From: Furcasterigmium furcatum
Taxonomy: Eukaryota; Ascomycota; Sordariomycetes; Glomerellales; Plectosphaerellaceae
Length of the DNA stretch: 64,000 nt
NCBI GenBank assembly: GCA_001599815.1
Contig: BCIA01000007.1
Coordinates: 372,001 to 436,000, forward strand
Reading direction: 5' to 3'
Shown piece by piece: positions 10,847 through 23,067 of this stretch. Under the pieces are notes generated by a model. The model searched no databases. It was not told the DNA's origin and saw only the letters and a program-made list of their open reading frames with translations. Numbering within the stretch: position 1 is the first letter of the stretch; every line of letters begins with the position of its first letter. A program made the translations under genes and the position numbers.

Positions 10847-11964
10847 CTAAGACTTCTTCTGATCAAGCGAACTCAATACATCCTCAACACCCTTGACTCG
10901 AAGCTCCTGGATCGTTTCATCCCACAACCTGTCCGCGAGCTGTTGACCGGCTTCCGTGTACATGTAAGGGGGGTACCTGTGGTGGGATAACGCTGGTTAG
11001 CCTCATGGTACTTGATCTGGTCGGTTTCAACTTACGGTCTGATCTGCCAATCTCCAAAAGAGCCGTGGCTCTCTGGCCCAAAGACGAGCGAGGTGTGGAG
11101 GTACTGTCTTGCCCCGTCGACAACGTTGCGCCCCACTGCCAGACAGTAAAGATAGATGGCCGCGCGCTTGACGACGCTGGCCTCCCGCATGAGACCCGTT
11201 CCTCGGACGGCGCTGGGGTTGACAACGTTGATGATGACGTCCTTTTTGCTGACAATCCCGGCTACTTTCGAGGCGAACATGACGAGCATCAACTTCGTCC
11301 TCTTGTATTGTTCCAATCCATCGAAGCTTTCGGCAGAATCCATAGCGTCGAAAACGCCCTGTTCGAGTTTCTCATCCATGTTGGCCCAGAAGACCGTGCC
11401 GGAGGCGACAAGAGTCAGCCGAGCCGGGTCTATGGCAGGAGAGGAGGGAGAATCGGAGGAGACCTTGAGCAGAGGAATCAAGTGAATGGCGAGGAGAAAG
11501 GTGGCAAGATAGTTGACCTGTAGAGTGACCTCGCGGCCGTCCTCCCCATCACATCGCTCAAAGGACTGTTTGCCCAGCCCGGCGTTGAGGATGGCGAGAT
11601 GAAACTTGGGAAGGTCCAGTTCGAGGCGACAGCGCGAAACGAACTTCAACAAGGAGTCATATGACGCCATTTCCAATAGCCAGACGTCGATCTTGGCACC
11701 AGGAAACTCGCTGCGCAGCTTGGACGCGGCGGCATCACCTCGCGTCTGCGATCGGGCTGTGATGATGAGGTGGCTCAGCCTGCATTGGAGAAGCTGGCGG
11801 CTGCACTCGAATCCGAGGCCGGAGCTGCCACCAGTAACGAGGGCTGTTTTGCCTTCGAGGGTAATATGCGATGGGATGGGAGGGACGCGGTGTAATATTT
11901 GTTTGGTGAAGATGCCTGGCAAACTCGCTTCCCAGGCAGCCGTGTCTTGAAGTTGAGCAGACAT
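10847..11964 (-). CDS. short-chain dehydrogenase/reductase
   Basis: Exons 11036-11964 and 10847-10976 give 352 aa. The Rossmann motif TALVTGGSSGLGFECSRQLL (Gly-rich TGxxxGxG) lies near residue 45, the NAG motif in LAILNAGLG, and the active-site region has SGTVFW with YKRTK (Tyr-xxx-Lys). The second exon supplies YPPYMYTEAGQQLADRLWDET, the tail typical of this fungal SDR group, which confirms the intron at 10977-11035. An in-frame ATG at 12033 exists, but the stretch between contains GTGGGTATC...CTCAG just ahead of the ATG at 11964, so a leader intron and the downstream start are preferred. The substrate is unknown. Confidence 0.85.
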
Positions 11965-12530
11965 CCTGAGGGTGGGCGATGGTAGGGTAACGAAAGAGTG
12001 ATGATAGATACCCACAGTCGTGAAGTGTAGCATTTCTAGACTTCATCGACGGACACTCTCTATAAGGAACTTTCTATTTCGTGCCCGATGTTGAGGCCGG
12101 ACATTGCGGCGCTGTCGGAGATAAAAGGGGTGTCGGTCATCTTCATAAGAACCGTGTCGTTGGTAGAAGAATGAATCTAACCTCGAATTTCGGCCATTGC
12201 CCGTGCGGCCGATACTGTTTAGATGGGCCGTTTGCAGTGGATGGTCGAAGCAGATGCTATGAAGTCGCGAATCGCGATCAACCGCGCATGAAACTGACAC
12301 GCCAAGCCATGTGGCACCGCTGCGGGAGACCTTTTGGAAACGTCCGATTGGTGGGGTTAAGCCCCTGAACTCGACACATGTTGGTGGTTCTTTGCTTTGT
12401 TGAACGTCGGTACTTTCGCAAGACACCCCCTCTTCAACACCAATTGGAGCTGTGACTCGATTCTCTCTCCGTTACTTCATTCGCAAGGACTAAAAAGTTC
12501 CCTGCAGTTCGTTCATAACAATCTCGCAGC
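11965..12530. other. divergent promoter region
   Basis: Shared upstream region of the SDR gene (minus) and the Clr5-domain gene (plus). It may contain a 5' UTR intron of the SDR gene. No defined motif is claimed. Confidence 0.5.
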
Positions 12531-14195
12531 ATGTACGAAGGAGACATGGCTCCCTTGGCAGGACGGGAACCTCACCAACTCCGACCCAGCCTCTCTTCGG
12601 CCGCTGGAGTTGCTGCCCCATCTTGTGTCTTAAAACAGCATACCGAGGCCGAATGGGCCGCAGTCTACCCTCACATTGAGAGGCTGTACCTTCGTGAGAG
12701 GCGGACGCTCCGTCACGTCAGAGCCGTCATGGAGGAGAAATACCGGTTCAAGGCCAGGTAAGGGCATCGTGCGCGTGGGTGGTCTGGGCTTCTTCGACAC
12801 TGACAAGGCGGCAGCCCCCAGATGTACAAGAAACGTTTCGCGAAATGGGGATTCCATAAGAACGCCAATCCCTCGCGGCCGGGGAAAATGGCAAGGGGGC
12901 TGCTCACCAGCCCACCCCGGACACCGGCGATTACTACCGTCGATGCCTGCATAATGACTCTGTTGGCTGGCATCTACCGGTGGACGTCAACATTTTTCCA
13001 GTCCGCCGACTTGAAACAATGTCTTGCATCGAACGGCGTCTGGAAGCAGCCTGGGTCAGTCTATACCCCAACTACCAGCGGAGGACCTGCCCTTCAGTTC
13101 GACCCCGAAAGAGCCAGCTACGCCTTTCGGCTTGTGGCCAGCCTCCTGCGGGATGGTCAGGGCGTTCTCGCTGGACGATTAGCTCGAAAGGCCTTCATAA
13201 AAGTTGAGGATATGATGCTCATCGAAGGCCCTTCCTTCATCTGGAATCTGCTGGATATCATGCACGCCATCCTTCGCATGGGGCAAGGCAAGCTCTTCCA
13301 CATGCTGCTCATCCACCTTGCAGCGCTCCAAGCCAACACGCGCCAAGACTGCAACAATCACCCAGCGGCTCTGATTCTGGGGTCTCTGATGCGACTCACG
13401 AAGCATTGGTGCGCTGAAACGGGATCGGATTCTCTGGCATCAGTTGACCACATGTTGGTGGTTGTGGAACGCGGTTGGCTGCTCAACGCCGGCATTGTCC
13501 TCGATAACTTCGACGCACGGCTTCTGCTGCTCTACAATCGTCTGATGTGGAACTCGACCCCGTCCGCATTGCCGGAGGAAAAGCTACGCACCGTTGATCT
13601 GTGGTTCCCTCTTCTCGACGACAAGGCACCCATTGTAGCTTCAGCGATGCAGGACAACAGCACTGACGTTGATTCTACCCTTGAACCTGCTGGCCAGACC
13701 GGAGGCCTCACAGACAATGAACCACCAGAGTACGAGCGTATCCGTGATGACACTGCGGCTGCTCTCCGTGCCAGATTCGAAGCAGACGGGGTCAGTGTAA
13801 ATGTAAAGGTTCGCATTATCCAGGGCCTTATCAAGAGCAGGATTGCCGAGGGAAGAGACGACAACATGACATCCAAAACCACCATGACGAGGGCGGACAG
13901 TCGCGCTTCGCGCCTGTTTGCCAGGATATTAGCATTCGCGGCGAAAGTTCTTGCAGAGGTGGATGTCGAGATGGGAGGAGACATCGACGTCGCCATTGGA
14001 CGATTGCGTGGAGTGATTGCCCTGCGGGAATACGGGCAGGATGCTCATGATCCGATTGTGATCCACGACCTGGGTTCCTTGGCGGCCTTGCTCTCCAAGA
14101 AACGACTCGAGGTAGAGGCCAATGACGTGCGGCAAGAGGCACTCAGAAGGCTGGAGAGCTATGTCGAGGGCATCCCAGCCGATTCCTACGAATAA
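12531..14195 (+). CDS. Clr5-domain protein
   Basis: Exons 12531-12757 and 12815-14195 give 535 aa. Residues about 40-90 form a Clr5 domain: WAAVYPHIERLYLRERRTL, then VMEEKYRFKA, which the splice joins in frame to SPQMYKKRFAKWGFHKN. Clr5 domains are short helical N-terminal modules of many fungal proteins, named after a fission yeast silencing factor, and are presumed to act in nuclear regulation. The rest (about 100-535) is helical with no enzyme motif and resembles the TPR-poor tails of other Clr5 proteins. An alternative ATG five codons in would change little. Confidence 0.82.
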
Positions 14196-14555
14196 ACCGC
14201 GGTTTCGGGTGCCATCGGGGTGGTTATTTCACGTAACTTTGCAGTGATGGCGAGCGCTCAAAATCACCGGCCCATCAAGCCACGGCATGCCGCAGTTGCT
14301 TCACGCGCTATGCCGCCCCAAGGTGGATCTCGAAAAGGATTGTTCTGGGGTGCTTTGGCCTCAATTCGGCCTGTGTTCACTGTCTAGGCTCGATTTGGGT
14401 GTCGGCGTGTGTCAAGCTCTAGGCAGCGGCGTCGTGCCTGGCGCAAATACGGGGTGAAAGCCAGGGGTCCAGGGGTTCGCAACGACATGACATGCGAGTA
14501 GCAGTACATCGTGGAGTACTTGAATGGCGGTTCATCCACCACCAGGACTCACATC
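14196..14555. other. intergenic region
   Basis: Short promoter region of the AAA ATPase gene; nothing specific seen. Confidence 0.45.
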
Positions 14556-16277
14556 ATGGCCTCACCCACATCAAATCATCTCGCTGTGGAAGATAGAATG
14601 GTTTCCGGCTCGGATCATGCCCCCGACAGGGGGGCGAGTATGGTGCTCGACTTCCTTTTTCCGGGCTTCGGTGTCTTCGCGGACACCATACAGCAATACA
14701 TCGGTATCGACATGGGCCTTTATGTCCATCTTGCCATTGGATTCGGCGTCCTGATCTACCTGTGGCTCCAGATTAGCGACTTTGTCGGAGAGCTGGCCCG
14801 GAAAGTCTTCTTATCTACCGCGGAGATCAGACCGGACGACGAAGCCTATGTGAGCCGCCCTCCATCGTGCCACAAAGCCTCGACGACTGTTGCTGACTGC
14901 CCTTGATAGAACGTGGTCATGTCTTGGATTGCAACCCAGCCAGTCGCCTCGAACTCGAGACGATTCTTCGTGAACATGGACTTGAGCTCACGAACATGGT
15001 CGCCTTGGGGATGGGATGACGACGAGTACCAGGACTCCGTGGATTCCAAGCGCGACCCAACAGAAAGGACCCTGGCTTACACGCCCAGCTTCGGGACACA
15101 TCTTCTGTGGTTTCGAGGTCGACCGATCCTCTTCAGCCGCACCAAGGCCGAGCAGGTATCCTCCATGGTGGCGACGTCCAAGCGGGAGGAAATCAGCCTG
15201 TCCTGCATCGGCTACAGGCCCTCCATCCTCAAGGATCTCCTCGCTTTCGCCCACGCGGAGTATCTGAAGAAGGACCACCAGAAGACCATAATCTACCGCG
15301 GGAACATGCACATGCACGGAGAACCCGGCTGGCAGCGGTGCATGTCCAGGAAGTCGAGGCCCTTTTCCACGATCTACACGCGAGCGGGACTGAAGGAGTC
15401 CATCGTCGACGACATCGCGGACTACCTCTCGCCGGAAACCAAGGCCTGGTACGGAAACTGTGGCATCCCCTGGCGACGCGGCTACCTATTCGCCGGCCCG
15501 CCGGGCACGGGAAAGTCGTCGCTGTCATTTGCGCTCGCGGGCCATTTCGGGCTGAAGATCTACACCGTCAGCCTGAGCTCGACGGGGGCGACGGAGGAAA
15601 GCCTCGCGGATCTCTTCTCGCAGCTTCCCCAGTCATGCATCGTCCTGTTCGAGGACGTGGACACCGCTGGTCTCACGCACACGAGGGAGGGGTCGAGGGC
15701 CGCAGGGAAGCCCAAGCAAGGGCGGCGCTCTGGCAAGGGCAAGTTGTCGCTGTCAGGTCTTCTCAACCTCCTAGACGGGGTCGCGAGCCAGGAGGGCCGC
15801 ATTCTCATCATGACCACGAATCACGCCGAGCACCTGGACAAGGCTCTTCTTCGACCTGGTCGCGTGGACATGACGCTCCAGTTCACCCTGGCAGATGAGT
15901 ATATGTCTGGAGCGATATTCCGGGGTGTCTTTGCGCATCTCCACGGCGTTGACCAGGCGGGAGCGGGAGAGAAGGTCGGAGCATCCACGCTAATTGACAA
16001 GCTGGCCGGCGAGTTCGCCCTCAAGGTACCGCCGGGTGAATTCAGCCCGGCTGAAGTGCAGGGCTACCTGATCCGGCACCGACGGCAGCCTGAAGCCGCT
16101 GTACAAGGGGCTGATGACTGGGTCCGGGCCGTGAGAGCAGAAAAGGAACGAGAGAGGATGGAGCCTCAGGTTGAGGAGGAGACTGCGGTCCCCAGTGATG
16201 AGAGTGACGACGCTGGGAATAGCGACGATGAAGAAGGAAGTGAGTCTGGAAGTGAGTTTGAAGAACGGAGAGAGTGA
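14556..16277 (+). CDS. BCS1-like AAA ATPase
   Basis: Exons 14556-14849 and 14910-16277 give 553 aa. A hydrophobic segment near residues 45-75 is the single membrane helix typical of BCS1 proteins. A BCS1 N-terminal domain follows (about 95-270), then the AAA domain with Walker A GPPGTGKSS, Walker B CIVLFEDVD and the arginine-finger region TTNHAEHLDKALLRPGRVD. The C-terminus is acidic and low in complexity (SDESDDAGNSDDEEG). True BCS1 is the mitochondrial inner-membrane translocase for the Rieske protein. Filamentous fungi carry many divergent paralogues of unknown role, and the acidic tail and variable N-terminus suggest this is one of them. No ATG exists upstream of 14556 in frame. Confidence 0.9.
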
Positions 16278-16546
16278 CAGTAGCATCGGCTTGGATAACT
16301 GGTTTGATAGCCAAGTCTAACAACCAATATGCAGTATCAGGACAGCGGGCAGCACAAGGAGGTTGGTTTAACTTCATTGCTTGCCCGTGGTGCCTCACTA
16401 CCTGGAAAATCTCCTTTTGTGAATCCAGAGTTCCTCAATCCAATCTTCTACCGAAGCCTCTTGCACGTTCCGAGGTTCTCCCCGGCTATCCCGAGGATCG
16501 CCGCCACGCAAGACTCGAGTGGCGAGTTGGAGGAGGCGTGATCCCC

Positions 16547-17644
16547 TTACGTCGGGGTTGGGGGTTGCTCAATACTCGGCGTCTTCAGCAATCGCAGGCG
16601 GTAATCTATCCATAGTGGTGCTCCCACCATGCTCACTTCCAAACTTTTCGTGCCGAACGGCAGACAGGCCATCTTGCCGGCGTCCAGGGGCCAGAAATAC
16701 TCGTGCACAATAGAACGGATGGGCTCGAACTTCGCCTCCTCCGTCGTCCAGTCGGCCGCTCCCTCAAGTCGGGGGTCCTTAGGAGCGCCAGCACTCAGAC
16801 TGAGAAAGCGTAGGTTCAAGCAGCCCTCGCGCCTGATGTCCGGGACCGTGTTCAGCCAGTTGGCAGATGTTGGCGTGTCCCTGTCTGCCAAGTACGGTCC
16901 CACTGCACGGATCTCGAGAGATCGCAGACATGGCCTTGCCCCAGGCACCACCTCATCCCTGAAGGAGCATGTGCCTGGATAATCTCCCGAATTGTAATAG
17001 TCGCGGACTTGGATGTGGTGGTGGCGAAAGAAGACGTCGCGCGCCTCCGCAAGAAACGCCTTGGTGATGAGGAACAGGGGCTGGGGAGCGCGCCAGCACG
17101 GGCAGGAAGGCGAGTAGGCCGCGTGAAATCTGGAACAGAAGCAGCCGACTTCGGAGACGCTGCAGACTGGATTATTCCCCCGCCGGCTTAGGGAAAGACT
17201 CTGAACCATGGCTCGCTCGCCGGCGACACGCGCCATCTCGCTGAGCGTCCTGCTCCTTCGCTGGGCCAACCAGACTTCACAGCTGGCCATGGGGGTCAAG
17301 TGGCCCAGAGTCGTCAGGACTTTTTGCGCTGCGGCCACGTCCGGTTGCGAAGTCTTACCCGCGACTGGACATCTGAGAGTGAGTCTGAGGCAACCCCGGC
17401 TGCCATGTTGACCAAAGCGAGCCGTCGTCCTCTCCCATCTCTGCAGTGTAGAGCGGCCGACGTCTGTCGGTGGGTTGAGAGGGAGTTCTTCGGTGGGAAA
17501 GTTCTGGCAAGTGAGGATCAGGTACCGCGTGACGACAAGTTCGCGCTGTAGACTCACCACATTGGGCGGCTCCTTGGTGATGCTTGGGCGCCTGGCCGCT
17601 CCGCCGCGGGAGACCAGTACATTGCGTTCTTGCTGGTTCTCCAT
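16547..17644 (-). CDS. F-box-like hypothetical protein
   Basis: A 365-aa frame without a well-known domain. The middle part (CSRFHAAYSPSCPCW, then PQPLFLITKAFLAEARDVFF) resembles a fungal family of degenerate F-box/LRR-like proteins with a CxCW motif followed by 'LFL...A..VFF'. The end (IRSIVHEYFWPLDAGKM) also fits that group. The N-terminal third is poorly conserved. A 54-nt segment there begins GTGAGTC and ends TTGCCAG without breaking the frame, so it may be an intron and the true protein shorter. Function unknown. Confidence 0.5.
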   Translation of the reverse strand: MENQQERNVLVSRGGAARRPSITKEPPNVVSLQRELVVTRYLILTCQNFPTEELPLNPPTDVGRSTLQRWERTTARFGQHGSRGCLRLTLRCPVAGKTSQPDVAAAQKVLTTLGHLTPMASCEVWLAQRRSRTLSEMARVAGERAMVQSLSLSRRGNNPVCSVSEVGCFCSRFHAAYSPSCPCWRAPQPLFLITKAFLAEARDVFFRHHHIQVRDYYNSGDYPGTCSFRDEVVPGARPCLRSLEIRAVGPYLADRDTPTSANWLNTVPDIRREGCLNLRFLSLSAGAPKDPRLEGAADWTTEEAKFEPIRSIVHEYFWPLDAGKMACLPFGTKSLEVSMVGAPLWIDYRLRLLKTPSIEQPPTPT

Positions 17645-18621
17645 GAAGTATCAAGATAGATGCTTGCTGTGGGACTCCGGCGTGGATGTAGATGAGGTAG
17701 CAGATATTCTTAGCATCGCTTCAGAGTAAGAGTATAAGGCGGTGAAGAAGGCAAGGACAATCAAAACGTCACGATCCACCCGAACAGGATTAAGAGGACA
17801 GCGAAAACCCGAGACCAACGATATAACAGCCAGCCGTAAGAGGTGGTCGGGCTTAAGATGCCTTCTCTGCCATGAGGGCTCGGATCTCGAACCACGCACG
17901 AAACATCACCCTGCCTCGGTTTTGTACACAGTAGGGAAGGATGCCTCTTAACTCACCTTCCTCCAGCGCTATAAATGAGCGTCGCATAGCCGCGTTGTCG
18001 GAAGAGCTCGGTCACATGGATTTGATTTGGCTGTCCTGACTCCGTCGTGTCCAATCGGATACACCGAGACTTCAGGGAGACCATGTGGAGTCATGAAGTC
18101 CCTGATTCTCGAGCCGTGGCCCGGTAGCGATCTGGGGTCGTGGTCAAACAGGAAGATGCGCCGCCGGATGGAGATCCGAATAGAACACCAACCTTACATA
18201 CTCCCCTGGACCCGGCATTGGTAGGCAGCAGCATGCAAGGTACCAACGGACTAGGAGCTGGAGGCTTGGGAGTAGTGGGGTTTGCCGGAGCTGGAACAAG
18301 GGCTGGCGCACCTGAGACCCTCCCGGCGAGTCTTGCCGACATTCCACAGCATTTATGTCCCGACTTAGGTGTTTTTCCTGACCCATGGCACCACGGATCA
18401 CAGCATGGGCCGAGTTCAGAGTGATGCTGATGCTTCGTCCCCTGAGGAGTTCTATATAGTCCCATCGTCCCCCTCACGTTTGGTCGACAGGCCACTCCAA
18501 ATCGCCTCCGAGCCAGTTTTCAGCTGTACTACCGCCACCCTTCATTAAATCCAAGCCCAGTGCTCCCCTCGCTCTGTTATCAAGCCCAATTTTAGTACTA
18601 TCCCTCACTCCTTGTGTCGAA
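17645..18621. other. intergenic region between divergent genes
   Basis: Upstream regions of the F-box-like gene (minus) and the CFEM gene (plus). Contains the CFEM TATA element; no further gene supported. Confidence 0.5.
18453..18458 (+). promoter_or_regulatory. TATA-like element of the CFEM gene
   Basis: TATATA in TTCTATATAGTCCC, about 165 bp before the ATG at 18622. Confidence 0.4.
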
Positions 18622-19194
18622 ATGAAGACCGCTATCCCCTCCATCGTCATCGCCCTTTTGTTCGGCACGGTCTCATGCCAGACCACCAGTTCGCCAACTG
18701 CAGAAGCCACAGGCCTGCCAGAGTTGGTTTCTGAAGTGCCGACCTGCATTCTCGGCTGTCTTCCTAAGGTCGGAGAAGAGATTGGCTGTTCCGCCACGGA
18801 CTTTGATTGTATTTGCTCGGACTCGGCGAGCTTTGTCGCCCACCTAGCACCCTGCATCGTCCGCAACTCCTGCGGATCAGAGGATGCCCAGGGTAAGTTG
18901 CGTCCACATTCACCCTTGTGGGCCAGGAGCGTACGGCGCGCTGCCAAAGAAGATCCCATGTTAACTGGACATTGAATTCCGCCAGCTGGCACAGACTTGT
19001 TCAACCCTATTTGCGATGCCGTTCGCGCTTCGCCTGCCCCGGCCGCGGTCGTCTCCGCTTCGAGCATCATCACTGCAGCCATTGGCGAGGCGTCTGAGGC
19101 CGCTGCATCCCCGACATCCACCAACCTGGCCACCCCTGTGAATATCAGGCCTGAGGGAATCATCGCCATGCTTGCAGCCTTGCTCCTGGCATGA
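18622..19194 (+). CDS. GPI-anchored CFEM-domain protein
   Basis: Exons 18622-18892 and 18986-19194 give 159 aa. A signal peptide (MKTAIPSIVIALLFGTVSC) is followed by a complete eight-cysteine CFEM domain at about residues 35-105: PTCILGCL, EIGCSATDFDCICS, APCIVRNSC and, after the intron, NPICDAV. The Asp just before the fourth cysteine (TDFDC) is the haem-coordinating position in characterised CFEM proteins. A Ser/Ala/Thr-rich linker and a hydrophobic end (GIIAMLAALLLA) form a GPI-attachment signal. The protein is thus expected at the plasma membrane or wall, possibly in haem-iron capture or host interaction. Confidence 0.9.
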
Positions 19195-20993
19195 AGCAGA
19201 AGCGTCTCCTCATGATTTGGGACTCGGCATTAGCGTATTGGAGTAAATCAGGAATGTCTTAGATAGATCCTATGATCTAGAGCAACCAAAATACACCGTC
19301 CATCATCCCTTGGCTCTTGCTGCAGGGCCAAAGCCCAACGGGAGCAGCCGTGCACCGTAAGCGTCGGCCCCGTCATAGCAATCTCGAAGCACTACTGTCC
19401 ATATACGCGACATGGGCGTAAACAGTCTAAGATGACTGTAGGGCCCTCTTGGTTTTGGCGTTTTGAGTGTCTTTGGTGCAGAAAAGTTCAGTGGCACGGA
19501 GGTACCGTACACGACGCCCGTGTTGGCCCGAAACTTTGAGAGCCTCGATTCGAATATGTGTTGGGAGTGGAGCAATCAACCAAGGCGACCACTGCATTCG
19601 AGTCATGCTAGAGTTATTGCCACGAAGGGCCCAGGGCGCAGGGGCCAAAACTGGTCGAGATGCGAGTTTCATGGAGCAATGGACGATGAGTTCGAGTTGT
19701 CGTATGGCCACGTTAGCTCCCTCATTCGGTCCAAAATCAAGTTCATGACTCAACCCTCGGCATACCATGCAGCAACATGAGCAGGGTGGGAGCAGGGTGA
19801 AGTGACTTCAAGGTGGACATCCTGCTACTCGGAGTGTTGCGGTAGGTAAGCGATGGGAAGGTATAGTACCGAGGTGGAGCATTCCGAGCTCTGACTTAAT
19901 TACCAACTCGCCATGCCGCTGGTCCACAAGACCTGGCCCCCACATGCTCGTTCTCGTCGTCGTTTTCGTTTCCGCGCACAACTGATCACCAGCGGGTACC
20001 TGTTGACATCGTGTCCAACCGCAGGATGAGACCGTAAAAGGCCGGGCTCCGCTATCCTTGATCGTCCATGGTGCTCGGGGTGTCACCAGCCTTGCCCACT
20101 TGCAAACTGAAACCCGACCGGGCTGTGGGCTGACACGATGCCGTCCGGCTTACTCCCGGCGCCATAATATTAGTACCCATCACATGCAATGGACATGTTC
20201 TTCCTGACGACGACACAGGGATCGGCTGGGATCACATGACACCAAGGTGGAAAGATCAAAGTCTTTTCTCGGTCCGTCCGCCTTCCCAGGGGGCAAACAT
20301 GGATGTTGTGGGGGCATCAGATACGGAACAGACCGAGAGATGGGCGCCGGGAGAGAGACGGCGAGACCACGGCTGAGCCACACAGGTAACAGACTGAGAA
20401 TGGAGCCACGGCTACATATGCAGGTTGATTTGAGCTCCGTGGTTTGAAGGGAAAAGAGAAGGGGAGGAGAGCTATATGGGTTTCGCGGTGGAAACTATGA
20501 CTGTCTCATTGAATATTGGCAGCTTGCGAACGCTCCATGGCCCCGAGGTTCTGGCATTGCACCACTTGGGCAGTCTCATGATGCCCCTACTCTTAGTCTG
20601 AGCCTCAACAATGCTCATTGCGCGATGAAGGGCTATGCAACATGGGCCAATCTTCCCACGACCGGGTTATGCGCCAATGGCCATGATGTAATAGGTCCGC
20701 AACCTGGTCTGCTTTGGAAGGCGAAGAAGCTTTCGCCAATACTCAGTTCCACGTCTGGCCCCTTTCTTCACCTCGTATCGGGACCAAGCCGAAAGAAGCC
20801 AATTTTACGCTGCTGATGTGGCATGAATTTAGGTCTCCACATGGCCGCGACGACAAGGCAGATTCTCACAGCTGCCCACATCGAGAGACATCTCAGGAGT
20901 ATTTGAATGTTCCATAGCTACCACGTTTCGTTAATCTTGAACTGTTCCCTACTGCTCCCAATTGGGTACCCCCCTTCGATCACTGTCACGACA
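19195..20993. other. 1.8-kb intergenic region
   Basis: Short unrelated frames only; no domain, RNA gene or repeat recognised. Confidence 0.5.
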
Positions 20994-22149
20994 ATGCGCT
21001 TCAGCTCGGGAGTTCTTGCTGCCGCAATGGCATTGTTACCAGGGAATTTGGCCTTGCGCTGCGTTCCTTCGCCAAACTCGCAGATCCCGGCAAGGTTTGC
21101 CGACACGGTCGTCCAGGCTTGGGATAATTCAATGGTCCGCTTTGAGCGCGAGATGCCGCAGTACTCTCCTGCGACCTACAGAAACACCGCGCTGGACCAA
21201 ATGATAGATGGCAATGGGTACGTCGGTTATGCTCTTCTCTTTCGTTCTTCAATAAGATCCAGTACTGACAGAGCTCGGTGTACTTAGCACTATCAACGTG
21301 TGCGTACGATGGGGCTCCAACAAAACAGTGACTGAGACGACCCGCCAGCAAATCGCGGCTCAGCATACAAAGTTGTACAACTACTGGATTCAATGGCTTT
21401 TCGGTTACGACAACTTCCCTTTTGAGAAGGTCAAGATCAACTACATCGGGTGGGCTGTAAGGGACCGTGCCTTGATGCAAGGCTCGCTCGACGGGCTCGA
21501 TGTGTATACGGGATACACAGATGGTACGGGCAACCCTGATTGCAACCCTGCCTGTTCGGTGGATGATCATCTGGACGGCGATTTCAGCAACTGCCCTGGC
21601 GGTCGTGATCACCGCTACCACCAGTTTCTTTTCCTCAATACCGGCTGGGGTACACTGAACATGGGGTCTGCGATTGGAAAAGGTATCGACATCAGTTTCC
21701 ATGGATGGGAAACCATTGGTAGTAAGATGGGAGACTGGCCGTTGTTGCTCCATGAAATGGTACAGTTCGATTTACGCCCAGAGGGCGCGAAAATGGCGCC
21801 ATGGGTTCACTACTAACAAGGGACTGTATAGGGCCATACACTCGGCTTCCTGGACTATCTCGACCTAGAAGGCCGCGATCCTCCGAACGGAACAGACCCC
21901 GAAGATGTGTGCGACACCATGTTCCTCCCTCCACACCACCCAGAGAACTTCGTCATGAAGCCTGGAAATGGAGGATCCCTTACCCCTCCGCGCATCACCG
22001 AGATGGAAGGCTGGATGGTGCGCTACTGGTGGACCCGCATCTCTCGCTTGCGTGGCTGGCAGATGGATAACACGACTTATCCCGCGCTCCCGGAATGTCC
22101 CTCCCAAGATTTGGAAAGGCGGTCCGGTTATCAATTGTGTCCCCTGTGA
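20994..22149 (+). CDS. secreted metalloprotease-like protein with HExxHxxGxxD motif
   Basis: Exons 20994-21217, 21288-21759 and 21832-22149 give 337 aa. A signal peptide covers about the first 20 residues. The second intron (with a consensus CTAAC branch site) splits the key motif: exon 2 ends LLLHEM and exon 3 starts GHTLGFLDYLD, giving HEMGHTLGFLD. This is a zinc-binding HExxH followed by Gly and Asp at the spacing of snapalysin-type (M7) metzincins. Several cysteines (NPDCNPAC, NCPGG) suggest an extracellular, disulphide-bonded fold. The family looks fungal and uncharacterised as far as I can tell; protease activity is inferred from the motif alone. The C-terminal 40 residues depend on no further splicing. 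Confidence 0.75.
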
Positions 22150-23067
22150 GCTGATGGTGCCTGTCCAGCAGTATACCAGATTTTCCAGAGTATCGAGACA
22201 ACACGACTTCTTCGACCTCTATGACCAGACCACCGGCATGGGAAACCAAAGGCTTGCCACTGCCAAGGATTACAATCAACACCAAAGGTGAACGGGGACC
22301 TGCATCGAGTCACCCGACAATCGATCTTGCGTGATTTACGCACCGTCCAGAGCCACTATCACGGCAATTACTACTGTAATCCCCCCCCTATAAGCTTCGT
22401 ATTTAGTCAATTGTTTGTAAATATACGAGCGGTATGCGTGCTGCGAGTACACCGCCTCTCTTTCTCCTAGACGTCTTGCCGTTGCCGGTATAAACGTAAT
22501 AAGATTGTCTAAGACTGCGTGCAGATTCATGAGATATCTCAGGGGCAGAGACATGGCCAGAGATAAAACATCAGAAGGGAGTCAACAGTTGTGACCAAGA
22601 CGTTTGCAGGCAATAAATAGCATTCGATGACACACACACATTGCTCGTATTATAAACAGTTATCTATTTCCTCATTCCGAACCAAGCATTGTGACTACCA
22701 AACCCAGTCGGAGAAGTGAATGTCGTTTGCAATAGTAGTGAAGATAAAGCTTTTTTATCTAAGAATTTCATTGGACTGGAGTACCGCGCCCCGGCCCGTT
22801 TCAATAATTAGATAATAGTAGCTATCCCAGATCAGCCTGCTCGGTTGGGCTGATCAGGATCGATGGCCTGACCAGGCGTTCCGCAGCTTTACATCTCTGA
22901 CTTTAACCCGGGCCTGATGGGCACTTCTATACTGCAGGAAGCGCGTGCATTCTTGTATGTGGGTGGGAAGGCATGGTGTTTACTCGGTTTGATTGTTACA
23001 GGCTTACGCTATAGTGGAGAGGGAGGGGGATAAAATCGATACTACTCAGAACTGCTCGGCCACTAGC
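22150..23067. other. convergent intergenic spacer
   Basis: 3' regions of two convergent genes, AT-richer, with a short CA run near 22630. Nothing else seen. Confidence 0.5.
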
